From Propionispora hippei DSM 15287 (GTDB lineage: Bacteria; Bacillota; Negativicutes; Propionisporales; Propionisporaceae): a stretch of DNA of 64,000 nt. Made by a program: the position numbers and the translations under genes. Within the stretch, counting starts at the first letter, position 1. Each line of letters begins with the position of its first letter. Where the stretch lies: the NCBI RefSeq assembly GCF_900141835.1, contig NZ_FQZD01000006.1, positions 62,001 to 126,000 on the forward strand, in the 5' to 3' direction. Of this stretch, positions 17,595-27,952 are shown one piece after another. Under the pieces are notes generated by a model. That model did not search any database and was not told the DNA's origin. It worked only from the letters and a program-made list of their open reading frames with translations.

Positions 17595-18539
17595 ATGAGT
17601 AAACGTGCATTTGTGTTTCCCGGACAGGGCTCGCAGACAGTAGGGATGGGCCGGGAACTTTATGAAAAGTTTGCCGTAGCGAAGCAGGTGTTTGAGGCGG
17701 CTGATGAGGCTCTTGGATTTTCCATCACCGATATGTGCTTTCAGGGACCCGAGGAGGAGCTTCGTAAAACCTTTAATACACAGCCGGCTATTTTGACGGT
17801 TAGTGTTGCTTGTTATGAAGTTCTTAAGGAATACGGCCTCCAGGCCGATATTGTCGCCGGCCATAGTCTGGGCGAATACTCGGCGCTGGTTGCCGCCGGT
17901 TCGCTCGCTTTTGCCGACGCCGTACGCCTGGTGCGCAAGCGGGGGCAATTCATGCAGGAAGCGGTCCCCCTGGGGGAAGGCGCTATGGCGGCTATTTTAG
18001 GGATGGACCGCGCCAGCGTGGTGGAAGTGTGTCAGCAGCTAGAGGCTGAAACGGGCTCGGTGCAGGCTGTTAACTTCAACTGCCCCGGACAGATTGTCAT
18101 TGCCGGCAAGGTTGCGGCGGTGGAAAGAGCTGCCGAGCTGTTGAAAGGTCGTGGCGCCAAACGGGCCGTTATGCTGCCGGTAAGCGCTCCCTTTCATAGC
18201 ACACTGATGCAGCCGGCAGCAGAAAAGCTGGCTGCCGAGCTGGATAAAATCACTGTTCAGGACGCAAAAATACCGTTGGTAGCTAATGTCAACGGGGAAA
18301 TTGTCACCGTTGGCGGTCAGATTAAGAAACTGCTGGTCGAACAGGCGGCAAGCCCGGTAAAATGGGAAGATTGCGTAGCCCGGATGGTTGCTTTCGGCGC
18401 CGGTGAGTTTGTTGAAGTCGGTCCGGGTAAAGTTCTTACAGGATTTACCAAAAAGATAGCGAAAGAAGTTAATAACAATAATATTGAGGATATTGCTTCT
18501 TTGGAAAAAACCCTTGATTATTTCAGGGAGGTTCGCTAA
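17595..18539 (+). CDS. fabD: Malonyl-CoA:ACP transacylase
   Basis: A 314-residue acyltransferase that loads malonyl groups on [18 protein letters not shown] opens the protein, the nucleophile S91 sits in [10 protein letters not shown], and SAPFHSTLM carries the catalytic histidine. The ATG at 17595 is seven bases after AGGAGG; a TTG six bases earlier is less likely. The stop codon is directly followed by fabG. Confidence 0.97.
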   Translation: MSKRAFVFPGQGSQTVGMGRELYEKFAVAKQVFEAADEALGFSITDMCFQGPEEELRKTFNTQPAILTVSVACYEVLKEYGLQADIVAGHSLGEYSALVAAGSLAFADAVRLVRKRGQFMQEAVPLGEGAMAAILGMDRASVVEVCQQLEAETGSVQAVNFNCPGQIVIAGKVAAVERAAELLKGRGAKRAVMLPVSAPFHSTLMQPAAEKLAAELDKITVQDAKIPLVANVNGEIVTVGGQIKKLLVEQAASPVKWEDCVARMVAFGAGEFVEVGPGKVLTGFTKKIAKEVNNNNIEDIASLEKTLDYFREVR

Positions 18540-18540
18540 A

Positions 18541-19284
18541 ATGCTTTTAGACAATAAAGTGGCAATTGTCACCGGGGCTTCCCGGGGAATTGGCCGGGCG
18601 GTGGCCCTGGCGCTGGCTCAGGCGGGCGTTAAGGTAGTTATCAACTATGCCGGCAATGCGGCTGCGGCCCGTGAAGTAGAAGAGCAAATTACGGCCATGG
18701 GTGGGGAAGCGCTGGTTGTACAAGCCGATGTGGCTAAGCTGGAATCGGTGGAAGAACTGGTAAAACAGGCTACTGAGAAATTCGGCCGCATTGACATCCT
18801 GGTCAACAATGCCGGCATCACCAGAGACAATCTGTTGATGCGCATGAAGGAAGAAGACTGGGATGCCGTAATCAATACCAACCTGAAGGGCATTTTCAAT
18901 TGTACAAAAACAATCGCCCGTGTTATGATGAAACAGCGTAGCGGTAAGATCATTAATATGAGCTCGGTGGTTGGGGTTACCGGCAATGCCGGTCAGGCCA
19001 ACTACGCGGCCGCCAAGGCCGGTGTGATCGGCTTTACCAAGTCGATGGCTAAGGAACTGGCTTCACGGGGCATTACCGTTAACGCGGTGGCTCCCGGCTT
19101 CATTGCTACCGATATGACGGCTGTGTTATCAGACCAGATCAAGGATGAACTGGCAGGCCGGGTGCCGCTAGGCCGCTTAGGCAGTGCCGAGGAAGTTGCT
19201 TCGGCCGTACTTTTTCTGGCTTCCGACGCAGCTACCTATATTACAGGACAGACTTTACATGTCGACGGCGGCATGGTAATGTAG
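18541..19284 (+). CDS. fabG: 3-oxoacyl-ACP reductase
   Basis: A 247-residue short-chain dehydrogenase reducing 3-ketoacyl-ACP with NADPH. It has the cofactor motif [10 protein letters not shown] and the catalytic set S142, Y155 and K159 (SSVVG and YAAAKAG). GGGAGG lies within the 3' end of fabD, so translation is coupled. Confidence 0.97.
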   Translation: MLLDNKVAIVTGASRGIGRAVALALAQAGVKVVINYAGNAAAAREVEEQITAMGGEALVVQADVAKLESVEELVKQATEKFGRIDILVNNAGITRDNLLMRMKEEDWDAVINTNLKGIFNCTKTIARVMMKQRSGKIINMSSVVGVTGNAGQANYAAAKAGVIGFTKSMAKELASRGITVNAVAPGFIATDMTAVLSDQIKDELAGRVPLGRLGSAEEVASAVLFLASDAATYITGQTLHVDGGMVM

Positions 19285-19341
19285 CAGATGTGTAATTTTT
19301 GTTATTATGACATATAATCTTGGAAGGAGGTGAATTTTATC

Positions 19342-19578
19342 ATGACAACTTTCGATAAAGTAAAAGAAATCGTAGTTGAACAACTAGGTGTTGATGAAGC
19401 TGATGTTGCTATTGACTCTACTTTTATTGATGACTTGGGTGCTGACTCTTTGGACATTGTTGAATTGATTATGGCTTTTGAAGAGGAATTTAATATTGAG
19501 ATTCCTGACGAAATAGCTGAAAAAATCAAAACAGTGAAAGACGCTGTGGGGTACATAGAACAGGAGAAGCAAGGCTAA
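19342..19578 (+). CDS. acpP: Acyl carrier protein
   Basis: A 78-residue acidic carrier protein. The 4'-phosphopantetheine attachment serine is S36 in [14 protein letters not shown] very strong AAGGAGGTG site precedes the ATG at 19342, fitting the high expression of ACP. It is followed by a hairpin that may lower read-through into the next gene. Confidence 0.97.
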   Translation: MTTFDKVKEIVVEQLGVDEADVAIDSTFIDDLGADSLDIVELIMAFEEEFNIEIPDEIAEKIKTVKDAVGYIEQEKQG

Positions 19579-19600
19579 AAGTATTACCTGTTCCAAGGAG

Positions 19601-19634
19601 AGTCCCGTGAAACGACAGTTCGCGGGACTTTCTT
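19601..19634 (+). terminator. Hairpin with weak T tail after acpP
   Basis: An 11-base stem, AGTCCCGTGAA with TTCGCGGGACT (one G-U pair), has a seven-base loop and is followed by TTTCTT. It is probably a partial terminator or an mRNA stabiliser within the fab operon. Confidence 0.55.
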
Positions 19635-19667
19635 AAAGGTAGTACGCGTGAATGGAGGAGTAATTAC

Positions 19668-20618
19668 TTGAAACTTCCAGAACTGAAAATTGGCCATTTA
19701 GTGGCCAAGATACCGATTATTCAGGGTGGCATGGCAATCCGTATCTCTACAGCCCGGCTGGCTGCTGCTGTGGCGGAACAGGGCGGTGTCGGTTTAATTG
19801 CTGCATCAGGTATGAGTTTTGATGAGTTGCGCAGCGAAATTCGTCTGGCGCGTTCCCTTACTAAAGGCATTGTTGGCATTAATATTATGGTTGCGGCGAG
19901 ACAGTTCGCCGATATTGTTAAAACGGCGATTGACGAGGGTATTGACCTGGTGGTTGCCGGCGCGGGTTTTTCCCGTGATGTGTTTGGCTATGGCAAAGAG
20001 TCTGGTACACCGATTGTGGCAATGGTTTCCTCTGTAAAGGCTGCTAAACTGGCCGAAAAGATGGGCGCTGCCGCTGTAGTCGTGGAAGGTAAGGAAGCCG
20101 GCGGGCATCTCGGCACCGATAGGTCGATGCGGGAACTGCTGCCGGATATAAAAAAAGCGGTTCAAATTCCGGTTATTGGTGCCGGCGGTGTCATTGACGG
20201 GCACGATGTAGTTGAGGTTATGAAGCTGGGGGCCGATGGCGTACAAATGGGTACGCGGTTTGCTGCAAGTGTAGAATCCAATGCAGCTCCCGAGCTAAAA
20301 CAATTTTATTTGAAAGCAAAACATGAAGATGTCGTTTTAATCAAAAGTCCTGTGGGACTTCCTGGACAGGCCATAGGCAACCCCTTTGCTAAGAAAATTA
20401 TTGAAGGTACTGTGCCTGCTCCTGATTCTTGTGACGCCTGTCTGAAGCACTGTTCGAAAAGTTTTTGCATTATCAAGGCTCTTATCCGTGCACAACAGGG
20501 CGATGTGGAATCCGGACTGGTGTTTACCGGCGAGTACATTCATCGAATAGAGGAAATACTTTCTGTTAAAGAGATTTTTAGCAGAATTCTGGCAGAAGTT
20601 GAAGCAAGCAATGGATAA
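19668..20618 (+). CDS. FabK-like / nitronate monooxygenase-family flavoprotein
   Basis: A 316-residue FMN TIM barrel paralogous to fabK four genes upstream ([46 protein letters not shown]). It differs in the C-terminal part, which has the cysteine cluster [13 protein letters not shown] (spacing CX2CX3CX4C), suggesting a metal or Fe-S site not found in FabK. It could be a nitronate monooxygenase or an alternative reductase. Its location between acpP and fabF favours a lipid role. The TTG start follows a GGAGGAG site. Confidence 0.82.
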   Translation: MKLPELKIGHLVAKIPIIQGGMAIRISTARLAAAVAEQGGVGLIAASGMSFDELRSEIRLARSLTKGIVGINIMVAARQFADIVKTAIDEGIDLVVAGAGFSRDVFGYGKESGTPIVAMVSSVKAAKLAEKMGAAAVVVEGKEAGGHLGTDRSMRELLPDIKKAVQIPVIGAGGVIDGHDVVEVMKLGADGVQMGTRFAASVESNAAPELKQFYLKAKHEDVVLIKSPVGLPGQAIGNPFAKKIIEGTVPAPDSCDACLKHCSKSFCIIKALIRAQQGDVESGLVFTGEYIHRIEEILSVKEIFSRILAEVEASNG

Positions 20619-20652
20619 ACATAGACAAAAAGAATATGGTGAGGTGAAGAGT

Positions 20653-21894
20653 TTGAAGAGGCGAGTTGTAATTACAGGATTAGGGGCTATTTCACCGATC
20701 GGTGTAGGCAAGGATGATTTTTGGCAAGCTCTGATGGAGGGCAAATGTGGCATTGGACGGATTACCCGTTTTGATCCAAGCGAATATTCGACGCAGATCG
20801 CCGGCGAAGTAAAGGATTTTGATCCGGTTAAATATATTGATAAAAAAGAAGCAAAACGGATGGACCGGGCGTCGCAATTTGCGATTGCCGCTACCAAAAT
20901 GGCTTTTGAAGATGCGGCCATGGATTTGGACAAGGAAGACCGTACCCGCATCGGCACGTTGGTGGGAACCGGTATTGGCGGTATTGAAACGCTGCATGAA
21001 CAATATAAGATTTTATTTGAAAAAGGACCCAACCGGGTGAGCCCGTTCTTTGTGCCGATGATGATCGGCAACATGGTGGCCGGCCATACGTCGATTACCT
21101 TTGGTTTGCAGGGGCCGAACAGTTGCGTGGTCACTGCCTGTGCCACCGGCACCAATGCCATTGGCGACGCTTTTAGAATCATTGAACGGGGCGAGGCTGA
21201 TGTGATGGTAGCAGGCGGTACGGAAGCGGCTATTTCACCGGCGGCGGTTGCCGGCTTCTGCTCGATGAAGGCTATGTCTACCCGCAATGATGAACCGGAA
21301 AAGGCTTCGCGTCCCTTTGAAAAAGAGCGTGACGGTTTTGTTATGGGCGAAGGCGCCGGTATTGTTATTTTAGAATCGTTGGAACATGCATTGGCCAGAG
21401 GCGCGCGTATTTATGCAGAAGTAGCCGGCTACGGACACAATGCAGACGCTTACCATATTACCGCCCCGGCTCCGGAAGGTGTCCAGGCAGCCAAATGCAT
21501 GGCTATGGCTTTGGCCGATGCCGGCTTAAAACCGGAAGACGCCGATTATATTAACGCTCACGGAACATCGACACCGCTTAATGACAAAAATGAAACACTG
21601 GCCATCAAATCCCTGTTTGGCGACCATGCTTATAAGTTGGCGGTAAGCTCCATTAAATCCATGACCGGTCACTTGCTGGGAGCTGCCGGCGGGATTGAGT
21701 GCATTGCAACAGCACTCACCATTGCCAATAGTATGATTCCGCCGACCATCAATTACGATACGCCTGATCCGGAACTGGACTTGGATTATGTTCCTAACAA
21801 GGCACGGGAAGGTGTAGTGAATGTGGCGCTGTCCAATTCGTTTGGTTTTGGCGGCCATAACGCTACTATCCTTTTGAAAAAGTACCAAGCGTAA
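20653..21894 (+). CDS. fabF: 3-oxoacyl-ACP synthase II
   Basis: A 413-residue elongation condensing enzyme. Catalytic C163 lies in [12 protein letters not shown], with histidines in [11 protein letters not shown] and [12 protein letters not shown]. The TTG at 20653 begins the conserved [11 protein letters not shown] and follows GAGGTGA. An in-frame start at 20599 would add a non-conserved 18 residues overlapping the previous gene. rnc follows three bases after the stop. Confidence 0.96.
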   Translation: MKRRVVITGLGAISPIGVGKDDFWQALMEGKCGIGRITRFDPSEYSTQIAGEVKDFDPVKYIDKKEAKRMDRASQFAIAATKMAFEDAAMDLDKEDRTRIGTLVGTGIGGIETLHEQYKILFEKGPNRVSPFFVPMMIGNMVAGHTSITFGLQGPNSCVVTACATGTNAIGDAFRIIERGEADVMVAGGTEAAISPAAVAGFCSMKAMSTRNDEPEKASRPFEKERDGFVMGEGAGIVILESLEHALARGARIYAEVAGYGHNADAYHITAPAPEGVQAAKCMAMALADAGLKPEDADYINAHGTSTPLNDKNETLAIKSLFGDHAYKLAVSSIKSMTGHLLGAAGGIECIATALTIANSMIPPTINYDTPDPELDLDYVPNKAREGVVNVALSNSFGFGGHNATILLKKYQA

Positions 21895-21897
21895 GCG

Positions 21898-22626
21898 ATG
21901 AAAATGTTGCTGGATAAACCACGGCTTCAGGCGTTGGCCGCCTTGAGCGGGGTATTAGGTGTCGAGTTTAAGGAAATTTCTTTGCTGAATCAGGCGCTTG
22001 TTCATACTTCATTCGCCAATGAGAATAAGCATATGGGCGTTATGCATAATGAACGGCTGGAATTTCTGGGCGATGCCGTTCTTGATCTGGTGATCAGCCA
22101 ATTCCTTTTTAACCGCTTTCCCAACTTAACGGAGGGCGAACTGACCAAGGCGCGCGCTGTTATAGTCTGCGAGCCGACCCTGGCCCGACATGCGGCCAGA
22201 CTGGGAATCGGCAAGTATTTGCTGCTGGGTAAGGGCGAGCTTAGTTCAGGCGGCCGGGAACGCATTTCCATTCTGGCCGATTCTTTTGAGTCTCTCATTG
22301 GCGCCGTATATCTGGATGGCGGTTTTGAGCGTGCGGCGGACTTTGTTCTGCAGCAGCTCACCGAGGAATTGGTCTTGGTTGAGCAGGGACAGTATATAAA
22401 AGATTACAAGACTCTGCTGCAGGAATCCATTCAAAAGCATAATGACAGTAAAATTGTCTATGAAATTGTATCGGAACGAGGGCCTGATCATGATAAAGTA
22501 TTTGAAGTGTCTGTTGTGGTCAATTCAAATATCTTAGGATGGGGAACTGGGAAAAGCAAAAAGGAAGCGGAACAGTTTGCCGCTAGACAAGCCTTGATCA
22601 AACTCCATATCATTGATGAAAAATAA
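21898..22626 (+). CDS. rnc: Ribonuclease III
   Basis: A 242-residue double-strand RNA endonuclease used in rRNA maturation. The catalytic signature HNERLEFLGDAVLDLV is near residues 45-60, with the second acidic cluster DSFESLIGAVYLD. The C-terminal dsRNA-binding domain (about 165-240) ends GKSKKEAEQFAARQAL. Weak ribosome site; translation is probably coupled to fabF. Confidence 0.96.
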   Translation: MKMLLDKPRLQALAALSGVLGVEFKEISLLNQALVHTSFANENKHMGVMHNERLEFLGDAVLDLVISQFLFNRFPNLTEGELTKARAVIVCEPTLARHAARLGIGKYLLLGKGELSSGGRERISILADSFESLIGAVYLDGGFERAADFVLQQLTEELVLVEQGQYIKDYKTLLQESIQKHNDSKIVYEIVSERGPDHDKVFEVSVVVNSNILGWGTGKSKKEAEQFAARQALIKLHIIDEK

Positions 22627-22688
22627 ACAGGGGCGGCCAGTGGTCGCCCTTGCGTTCTACCTGCGAAAGGGTAATATAAGAGGGTCAT

Positions 22689-23744
22689 ATGAAGCACTTT
22701 ATCATTCCCATTTTTATTCCGCACTTTGGTTGTACTCACCAGTGTGTTTTTTGCAATCAAAAGAAAATTACCGGCAGCAGTGCCATAAGGTTAAGCGGCA
22801 AAGACGTTGCAAACTTGATTGAGCTGTATTTGGCCAGGCTTGACCGGCCTCGCCGGGTTGAAGTGGCCTTTTATGGCGGCAGCTTTACCGCTCTTTCTGT
22901 AAACTATCAGCGTGAACTGTTGACGCCGGCTGCTCTGGCGCAGCGGGAGGGACGAATACACGCTATTCGCCTCTCGACCCGCCCTGATGCTATTTCCTCC
23001 GATATTTTGCAGCATTTGCTCTCTTATGGTGTCAGTATCGTTGAGCTAGGAGCCCAGTCATTGGATGACGGCATCCTGGCTACCGCAGCGCGAGGGCATA
23101 CGGTGAACGATATTGAACGGGCCGTTTGCCTGCTGCGGGAAGCAGGACTGTCCTGCGGCCTGCAATTGATGCTGGGGCTGCCCGGTGAAACCTGGGAGCT
23201 GTTGCCGCTGGTGGCGGCGCGTCTGCTGCGTTTGAAGCCTGATATGTTGCGAATTTATCCAACCCTGGTAATTGCCGGTACGCCGCTGGCCGATTTGTAT
23301 CAGAACGGACACTATGCGCCGCTAACCGTGGATGAGGCGGTGCGGCGGGCTGCTTTTTTCAGGCTGCTTTGCGACCAGCAGGGAATTTCTGTCATCCGTA
23401 CAGGTCTGCAGGCTACGGAAGAGCTTGACCAACCTTCGGTAGTGCTGGCTGGGCCGTATCACCCGTCTTTTGGCGAGATGGTGGAAGCCCGCCTTTTTTC
23501 TCTGATGTTTCAACGCTTTGCGGCCGGAAAGGATTTGACCGGCCGTCAGCTCGCCATTCTACATCACCCGCGTGATCATTCGAAACTTCGGGGTTTAAGC
23601 AATGCCAATCTTAGAAACTGGCAGGAACAGTATGGTTTTAACAAGTTGAGCCTGTATCCGGCAGGGAGCAAAGCGGGTGAACTGATAATCGAATATGAAG
23701 GTCTCTCCCATGTGGTAAACAAACAGATGCTTTGTCAACTTTAG
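22689..23744 (+). CDS. Elp3-like radical SAM protein
   Basis: A 351-residue radical SAM enzyme. The N-terminal cluster motif is CTHQCVFC (CX3CX2C), followed by EVAFYGGSFTAL and VELGAQSLDDGIL, both typical of the Elp3/oxygen-independent coproporphyrinogen oxidase-like subgroup. The histone-acetyltransferase domain of true Elp3 is missing. Clostridial relatives stand between rnc and smc as here. A tRNA-modification role is often proposed but is not shown by the sequence. Confidence 0.85.
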   Translation: MKHFIIPIFIPHFGCTHQCVFCNQKKITGSSAIRLSGKDVANLIELYLARLDRPRRVEVAFYGGSFTALSVNYQRELLTPAALAQREGRIHAIRLSTRPDAISSDILQHLLSYGVSIVELGAQSLDDGILATAARGHTVNDIERAVCLLREAGLSCGLQLMLGLPGETWELLPLVAARLLRLKPDMLRIYPTLVIAGTPLADLYQNGHYAPLTVDEAVRRAAFFRLLCDQQGISVIRTGLQATEELDQPSVVLAGPYHPSFGEMVEARLFSLMFQRFAAGKDLTGRQLAILHHPRDHSKLRGLSNANLRNWQEQYGFNKLSLYPAGSKAGELIIEYEGLSHVVNKQMLCQL

Positions 23745-23764
23745 AGAGCTCCTGACTCATTCCG

Positions 23765-23890
23765 GCTGTACGTCCCTGACGAAGCTTTCGCTGCCTGGCT
23801 GTGTCAACCAAGCCTTGAAATAGCCGATTTTTCCTGCGATTTTCCTTTTTGCCAGGTGGAAAATCTCTCGTATACCGGCAGGCCTAGTAC
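23765..23890 (-). repeat. Dispersed intergenic repeat, copy 2 (inverted)
   Basis: Its reverse complement aligns along about 115 bases with 17432-17550, including GAGAGATTTT, CTGGCAA, CGCAGGAA, CTATTTCAAGG and TTGAC in the same order. The core is at 23815-23837. It lies in the 260-base gap before spoVS. Confidence 0.75.
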
Positions 23891-23914
23891 ATTAGCAGAT
23901 CCCTAAATGACAAA

Positions 23915-23944
23915 AGAGGAATTTTTAGGAAACCTCTCGAATAT
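23915..23944 (+). promoter_or_regulatory. Candidate sigma-H promoter of spoVS
   Basis: AGAGGAATT (23915-23923) fits the sigma-H -35 pattern RNAGGAWWW. After a 12-base spacer, CTCGAATAT (23936-23944) fits the -10 pattern GAATWW. spoVS is sigma-H dependent in Bacillus. Confidence 0.6.
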
Positions 23945-24004
23945 CTTATAGATATACAAGAAAGGTTATACAGCCCCAATAGTTATTGATGAGGAGGTTT
24001 ACTA

Positions 24005-24265
24005 ATGGAAATCCTTAAAGTATCTGCACAATCGAGTCCTAAATCTGTAGCAGGTGCTCTGGCTGCCGTGTTAAGAGAAAAGCATTCCGCAGAAGTGCAG
24101 GCAGTGGGGGCGGGGGCAGTCAATCAGGCCATAAAGGCTATTGCCATATCGCGGGGATTTGTGGCGCCAAATGGTATGGATCTCATTACAATACCTGCTT
24201 TTGCTGAAATTTCCATTGAGGGTGAGGAACGGACTGCAATCCGGTTTATTGTGGAACCACGGTAA
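24005..24265 (+). CDS. spoVS: Stage V sporulation protein S
   Basis: An 86-residue Alba-like protein nearly identical in form to SpoVS: MEILKVSAQSSPKSVAGALA at the start, then the conserved QAIKAIAISRGFVAPNGMDL. In Bacillus it affects septation and progress through stage V; related proteins bind nucleic acid. GAGGAGG precedes the ATG. A candidate sigma-H promoter and a terminator frame it as a single-gene unit. Confidence 0.97.
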   Translation: MEILKVSAQSSPKSVAGALAAVLREKHSAEVQAVGAGAVNQAIKAIAISRGFVAPNGMDLITIPAFAEISIEGEERTAIRFIVEPR

Positions 24266-24282
24266 GTTTTTTATTGGCGGAG

Positions 24283-24313
24283 ACCTGTTTGCAAACCTGC
24301 AGACAGGTTTTTT
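24283..24313 (+). terminator. Terminator of spoVS
   Basis: ACCTGTTTGC pairs with GCAGACAGGT (one G-U pair) around a six-base loop, followed by six T. Confidence 0.85.
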
Positions 24314-24366
24314 ATACATGACTGGGCAGGACAAGTTATTTAAAAACTCTATATGAAAAGTTTGGA

Positions 24367-27300
24367 ATGTGTGGTGAATTTTTTTTGCTGTTACGTAGGT
24401 TGGAGGCTTATGGGTTTAAGTCGTTTGCGGATAAAACGGAAGTGGACTTTGGACCGGGCATTACGGTAGTGGTCGGTCCAAACGGCAGTGGGAAAAGCAA
24501 TATCTCCGATGCTATTCGCTGGGTGCTTGGCGAGCAGAATATCAGAAACTTGCGTGGCGCCAGGGTGGAAGATATTATCTTTTCCGGCAGTACCGGCCGG
24601 CGTGCGCTGGGGGTGGCGGAGGTTTCGCTGGTTTTTGATAATTCGGACGGCGTGCTGCCGCTGGATTTTAATGAAGTAACGATTACCCGCCGGGTTTTCC
24701 GGTCCGGCGAGAGTGAGTATTTCATCAATAAGACGCACTGCCGCTTAAAAGATATTCATGACCTGTTGGCCGATACCGGGCTGGGGCGGGAAGCCATGCC
24801 GGTTATCAGCCAAAACAAGGTAGATGAAATATTAAACAGCAAACCCGAGGAACGGCGCCTGATTTTTGAAGAGGCTGCCGGTATCACCCGTTATAAAAAC
24901 CGGAAAAAGGAAGCTTTACGAAAATTGGACGATACGGAGCAGAATCTGGTCCGCCTGGAGGATATCATTTCGGAAATCGAATTACAGCTTGAACCGCTGG
25001 AGGCCAGTGCTGCCCGGACTTCGCGCTACCAAGAACTGCAGGAGGAATTGACGGCCTGCCGCATTACTTTGCTGGTGGACAAGCTGAAAAAGGCGGAGCA
25101 GATGGTGGAAAGCGCCACTTTGCAGGAGCTTGCTCTGAAAGAGGAAGAACTGACTGTGGGCAATCAGATTCTGCTAGGCGAGGCCGAGCTTGAACGTCTG
25201 ACTGCTCAACTGGCGGAATTGGAAGAAACCTTACGTGGGACTGGAGAGCGCCTGCAGCAAGCTTACCGGGAAACCGAGCGGCTGGAAGGCCGAATTGCCT
25301 TGCTGACTGAAAAGATCTCCCAGGGCTCGGCTGCCGGCGAACGAATAGCAGCCGAAGAGCAACAGAACCGGGAACAGGCGGAAACCTTGCAAGAACGTTT
25401 AGCGGAAAGCTGCCGCCAACTGTCAGAAAAGCGCGAACAGGTCCTGGTGCTGCAGCAGGAATTGGCCCAAAGTCAGGAGGCCTATCAGCAGACCGCGGCG
25501 GACATACAGGCGATGGAAGCCCGCCTGGAGCTTTGCAAGGAACAGTCTTTTGATTATTTGCAGGAATTGGTTAGCGCCCGTAATGAGATTGTCACGTTGG
25601 AAAAAGATATGGCCAAACTGTTGACCAATCAGGGGGAGTACGCCCGGGAACTGGCGGGATACGGCGAGCAGCTTACACAGACCGGTGAGGCGGCGAAAGC
25701 GGCACTGGCGGAGAAGAACGGCTTGGCCGAAAGGCTGGCGGAACTACTCAAGGAGGAAGAGCGGCTTGCTGAAGTAAAACAGGCTCTGGAAGCGGACTGC
25801 CGGGACTTGCAGAATAAAGAAAAGGCTTTGCAGGTAAAACTGAATGAGTTTGCGTCCAAACATAAAATTCTGTCCCACATGCAGCAGGATTTTGACGGGT
25901 TTGGCCGCAGCAGCAAGAGTGTCCTGCAGAACCGGGCAGCCTGGCGTCAGGGAATTTGCGGCGCGGTAGCTCAATTAATTCAGGTACCGGACTCCTATGT
26001 CACGGCGGTGGAAACTGCTTTGGGCGGCGCCTTGCAATATCTTGTTACCGAAGATGAAGCGACAGCCAAACAGGCTATTGCCTTTTTAAAGGACCAACGT
26101 CTGGGCCGGGCCACTTTCCTGCCGCTTACTACTATTCAGACCGGGACGCCGCGGGATTATGAACTAAAGGCGGCAGCGGCGGCAGGTTCACTGGGACTGG
26201 CCTCGGTCGTGGTCGATTGTGAGCAGAAATACCGCAAAGTGGTGGAATTCCTGCTGGGAAGGACCATTATAGCCGAAAATATTGACGCTGCGCTGGCTAT
26301 TGCCAAGAACCATCAGTATCGTGTGAGAATTGTTACGCTTGACGGACAACAGGTTAATCCGGGCGGTTCTCTGACCGGCGGTAGTACGCATCGCCGGGAA
26401 AACAGCTTTTTAAGTCGCAGCAATGAAATTGCGACGTTGGAAAAAACCATAGGGGAAACCAAGTCGTCCCTGGAACAGGCTCAGCAAGCGGTGAGTGCCG
26501 TCGAGCGAAAACGGCTGGAACTGGATAAAACGGCGGAGGTTAAGCAGGCAGAAAAGCAAGCCCTGGAAGTGCGGCTGGCGCAGCTTGAAGTGCATGGGAC
26601 CAATCTGCAGGGAGAACTGCGGCGTTTGCAAATGGCGTCAGATAGCCTGCAGGAGGAAATGGACTCCTTTACCGGTGAAAAAACGGCAATGCAAACGAAA
26701 TTGGCTCAAAAGCAAGAAGCTATTCTTGTTTTGGAAAATCGTGATGCCGAGCATAAGCGGGAGATGCTTCGTTGGCAGCAGGAACTTAAGCTGCTCAATG
26801 AGAAAAAAGACTTGACCGGTCATGCGGTGACCGACTGCAGGGTTTCGCTTACAGCGCTGGAACAGCAAATGCAGGCTGTGGAAAGCGAAAGCCAAATGCT
26901 CCGGACGGAACTGGCTAAGACGGCCACTGTGCTGCAGCGGTTGGCTAATGAAGCGGTAACGCTGCGGGAACAGACAGCCGGCTATGACGCCGAGCTGAAA
27001 GAAGTGAAGGAGCTGCACCGGACGACAGAGGGGCAGACTGCCGGCTGTCTGACGGCGAAGAAAGAACTGGAGTCCGGCAAGTATGCCGTGTTAACGGAAC
27101 TTACCAAGCAGGAAAAGGAGATAAAGGATAAACGGCGGCGTCACAATGAAATTCAAAACCGGCTGCATGAATTTGAGTTGATGGCCACAAAATACAAGTA
27201 TGAATTGGAAACTTGCCGCAAGGAACTGACCGAACGGTGTAATGTTTCCTGGGAAGAGGCTGTTTCCCGCTGTCGTGAAGGCAGTGTGGCGGAGCTGACG

Positions 27301-27942
27301 GTGCAAGCTAAACGGCTGGAAGAGGAGATTGTTTTGCTGGGACCGGTTAATCATAGTGCGATTGAAGAATTTGCCCGTGTACGGGAACGGTATGAGTTTT
27401 TGCGGAATCAATCGGAAGATTTAAAAAATGCCCGTGAATATTTAGCGACTATTATTCAGGATATTGACAAGAAAATGTCCAAGCAATTCAGTGTGGCCTT
27501 TAAAGAAATTAATCAGCATTTCAGTGTGATCTTTGAGCGCCTGTTCGGTGGCGGCAAGGCCTGGCTATCTTTGCTGGAACCGGACAAACCGCTGGAAACG
27601 GGGGTTGAGGTCTGGGTGCAGCCGCCTGGTAAAAAGCAGCAAAGCCTGGTATTATTATCAGGTGGGGAGCGGGCTTTGACGGTCATTGCCCTGCTGTTTG
27701 CCTTTTTAACCTACCGGCCGGCACCGTTTACCATGGTAGACGAGATTGATGCTCCGCTTGACGAAGCCAATCTGCAGCGCTTCAGCGGCTTTCTGCGGGA
27801 TTATGCCCAAAACACTCAGTTTATTGTGGTTACTCACCGGAAAGGCACTATGGAAGTGGCCGATATTATTCACGGTGTTACCATGGAAGAGTCCGGGGTT
27901 TCCCGCCTGGTTTCCGTCAAACTGGTGGATGCTGCGGGATAA
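24367..27942 (+). CDS. smc: Chromosome segregation protein SMC
   Basis: A 1191-residue condensin ATPase that compacts and segregates the chromosome with ScpA/ScpB. The Walker A motif GPNGSGKSNI is near residue 38. Long coiled coils flank a hinge (about 515-680), and the C-terminal head carries the signature LLSGGERALTVIALLFAF and Walker B TMVDEIDAPLDEAN. A TTG at 24385 that follows GGTGA is an equally good start and would remove six residues. smc-ftsY is the standard Firmicute order. Confidence 0.96.
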   Translation: MCGEFFLLLRRLEAYGFKSFADKTEVDFGPGITVVVGPNGSGKSNISDAIRWVLGEQNIRNLRGARVEDIIFSGSTGRRALGVAEVSLVFDNSDGVLPLDFNEVTITRRVFRSGESEYFINKTHCRLKDIHDLLADTGLGREAMPVISQNKVDEILNSKPEERRLIFEEAAGITRYKNRKKEALRKLDDTEQNLVRLEDIISEIELQLEPLEASAARTSRYQELQEELTACRITLLVDKLKKAEQMVESATLQELALKEEELTVGNQILLGEAELERLTAQLAELEETLRGTGERLQQAYRETERLEGRIALLTEKISQGSAAGERIAAEEQQNREQAETLQERLAESCRQLSEKREQVLVLQQELAQSQEAYQQTAADIQAMEARLELCKEQSFDYLQELVSARNEIVTLEKDMAKLLTNQGEYARELAGYGEQLTQTGEAAKAALAEKNGLAERLAELLKEEERLAEVKQALEADCRDLQNKEKALQVKLNEFASKHKILSHMQQDFDGFGRSSKSVLQNRAAWRQGICGAVAQLIQVPDSYVTAVETALGGALQYLVTEDEATAKQAIAFLKDQRLGRATFLPLTTIQTGTPRDYELKAAAAAGSLGLASVVVDCEQKYRKVVEFLLGRTIIAENIDAALAIAKNHQYRVRIVTLDGQQVNPGGSLTGGSTHRRENSFLSRSNEIATLEKTIGETKSSLEQAQQAVSAVERKRLELDKTAEVKQAEKQALEVRLAQLEVHGTNLQGELRRLQMASDSLQEEMDSFTGEKTAMQTKLAQKQEAILVLENRDAEHKREMLRWQQELKLLNEKKDLTGHAVTDCRVSLTALEQQMQAVESESQMLRTELAKTATVLQRLANEAVTLREQTAGYDAELKEVKELHRTTEGQTAGCLTAKKELESGKYAVLTELTKQEKEIKDKRRRHNEIQNRLHEFELMATKYKYELETCRKELTERCNVSWEEAVSRCREGSVAELTVQAKRLEEEIVLLGPVNHSAIEEFARVRERYEFLRNQSEDLKNAREYLATIIQDIDKKMSKQFSVAFKEINQHFSVIFERLFGGGKAWLSLLEPDKPLETGVEVWVQPPGKKQQSLVLLSGGERALTVIALLFAFLTYRPAPFTMVDEIDAPLDEANLQRFSGFLRDYAQNTQFIVVTHRKGTMEVADIIHGVTMEESGVSRLVSVKLVDAAG

Positions 27943-27952
27943 ATAGAGGCAA

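Noticed and set aside
20337-21287. 316-codon minus-strand frame across the fab genes
   Set aside because: It lies opposite two clear coding regions (the FabK-like gene and fabF) and has low-complexity, non-conserved translation.
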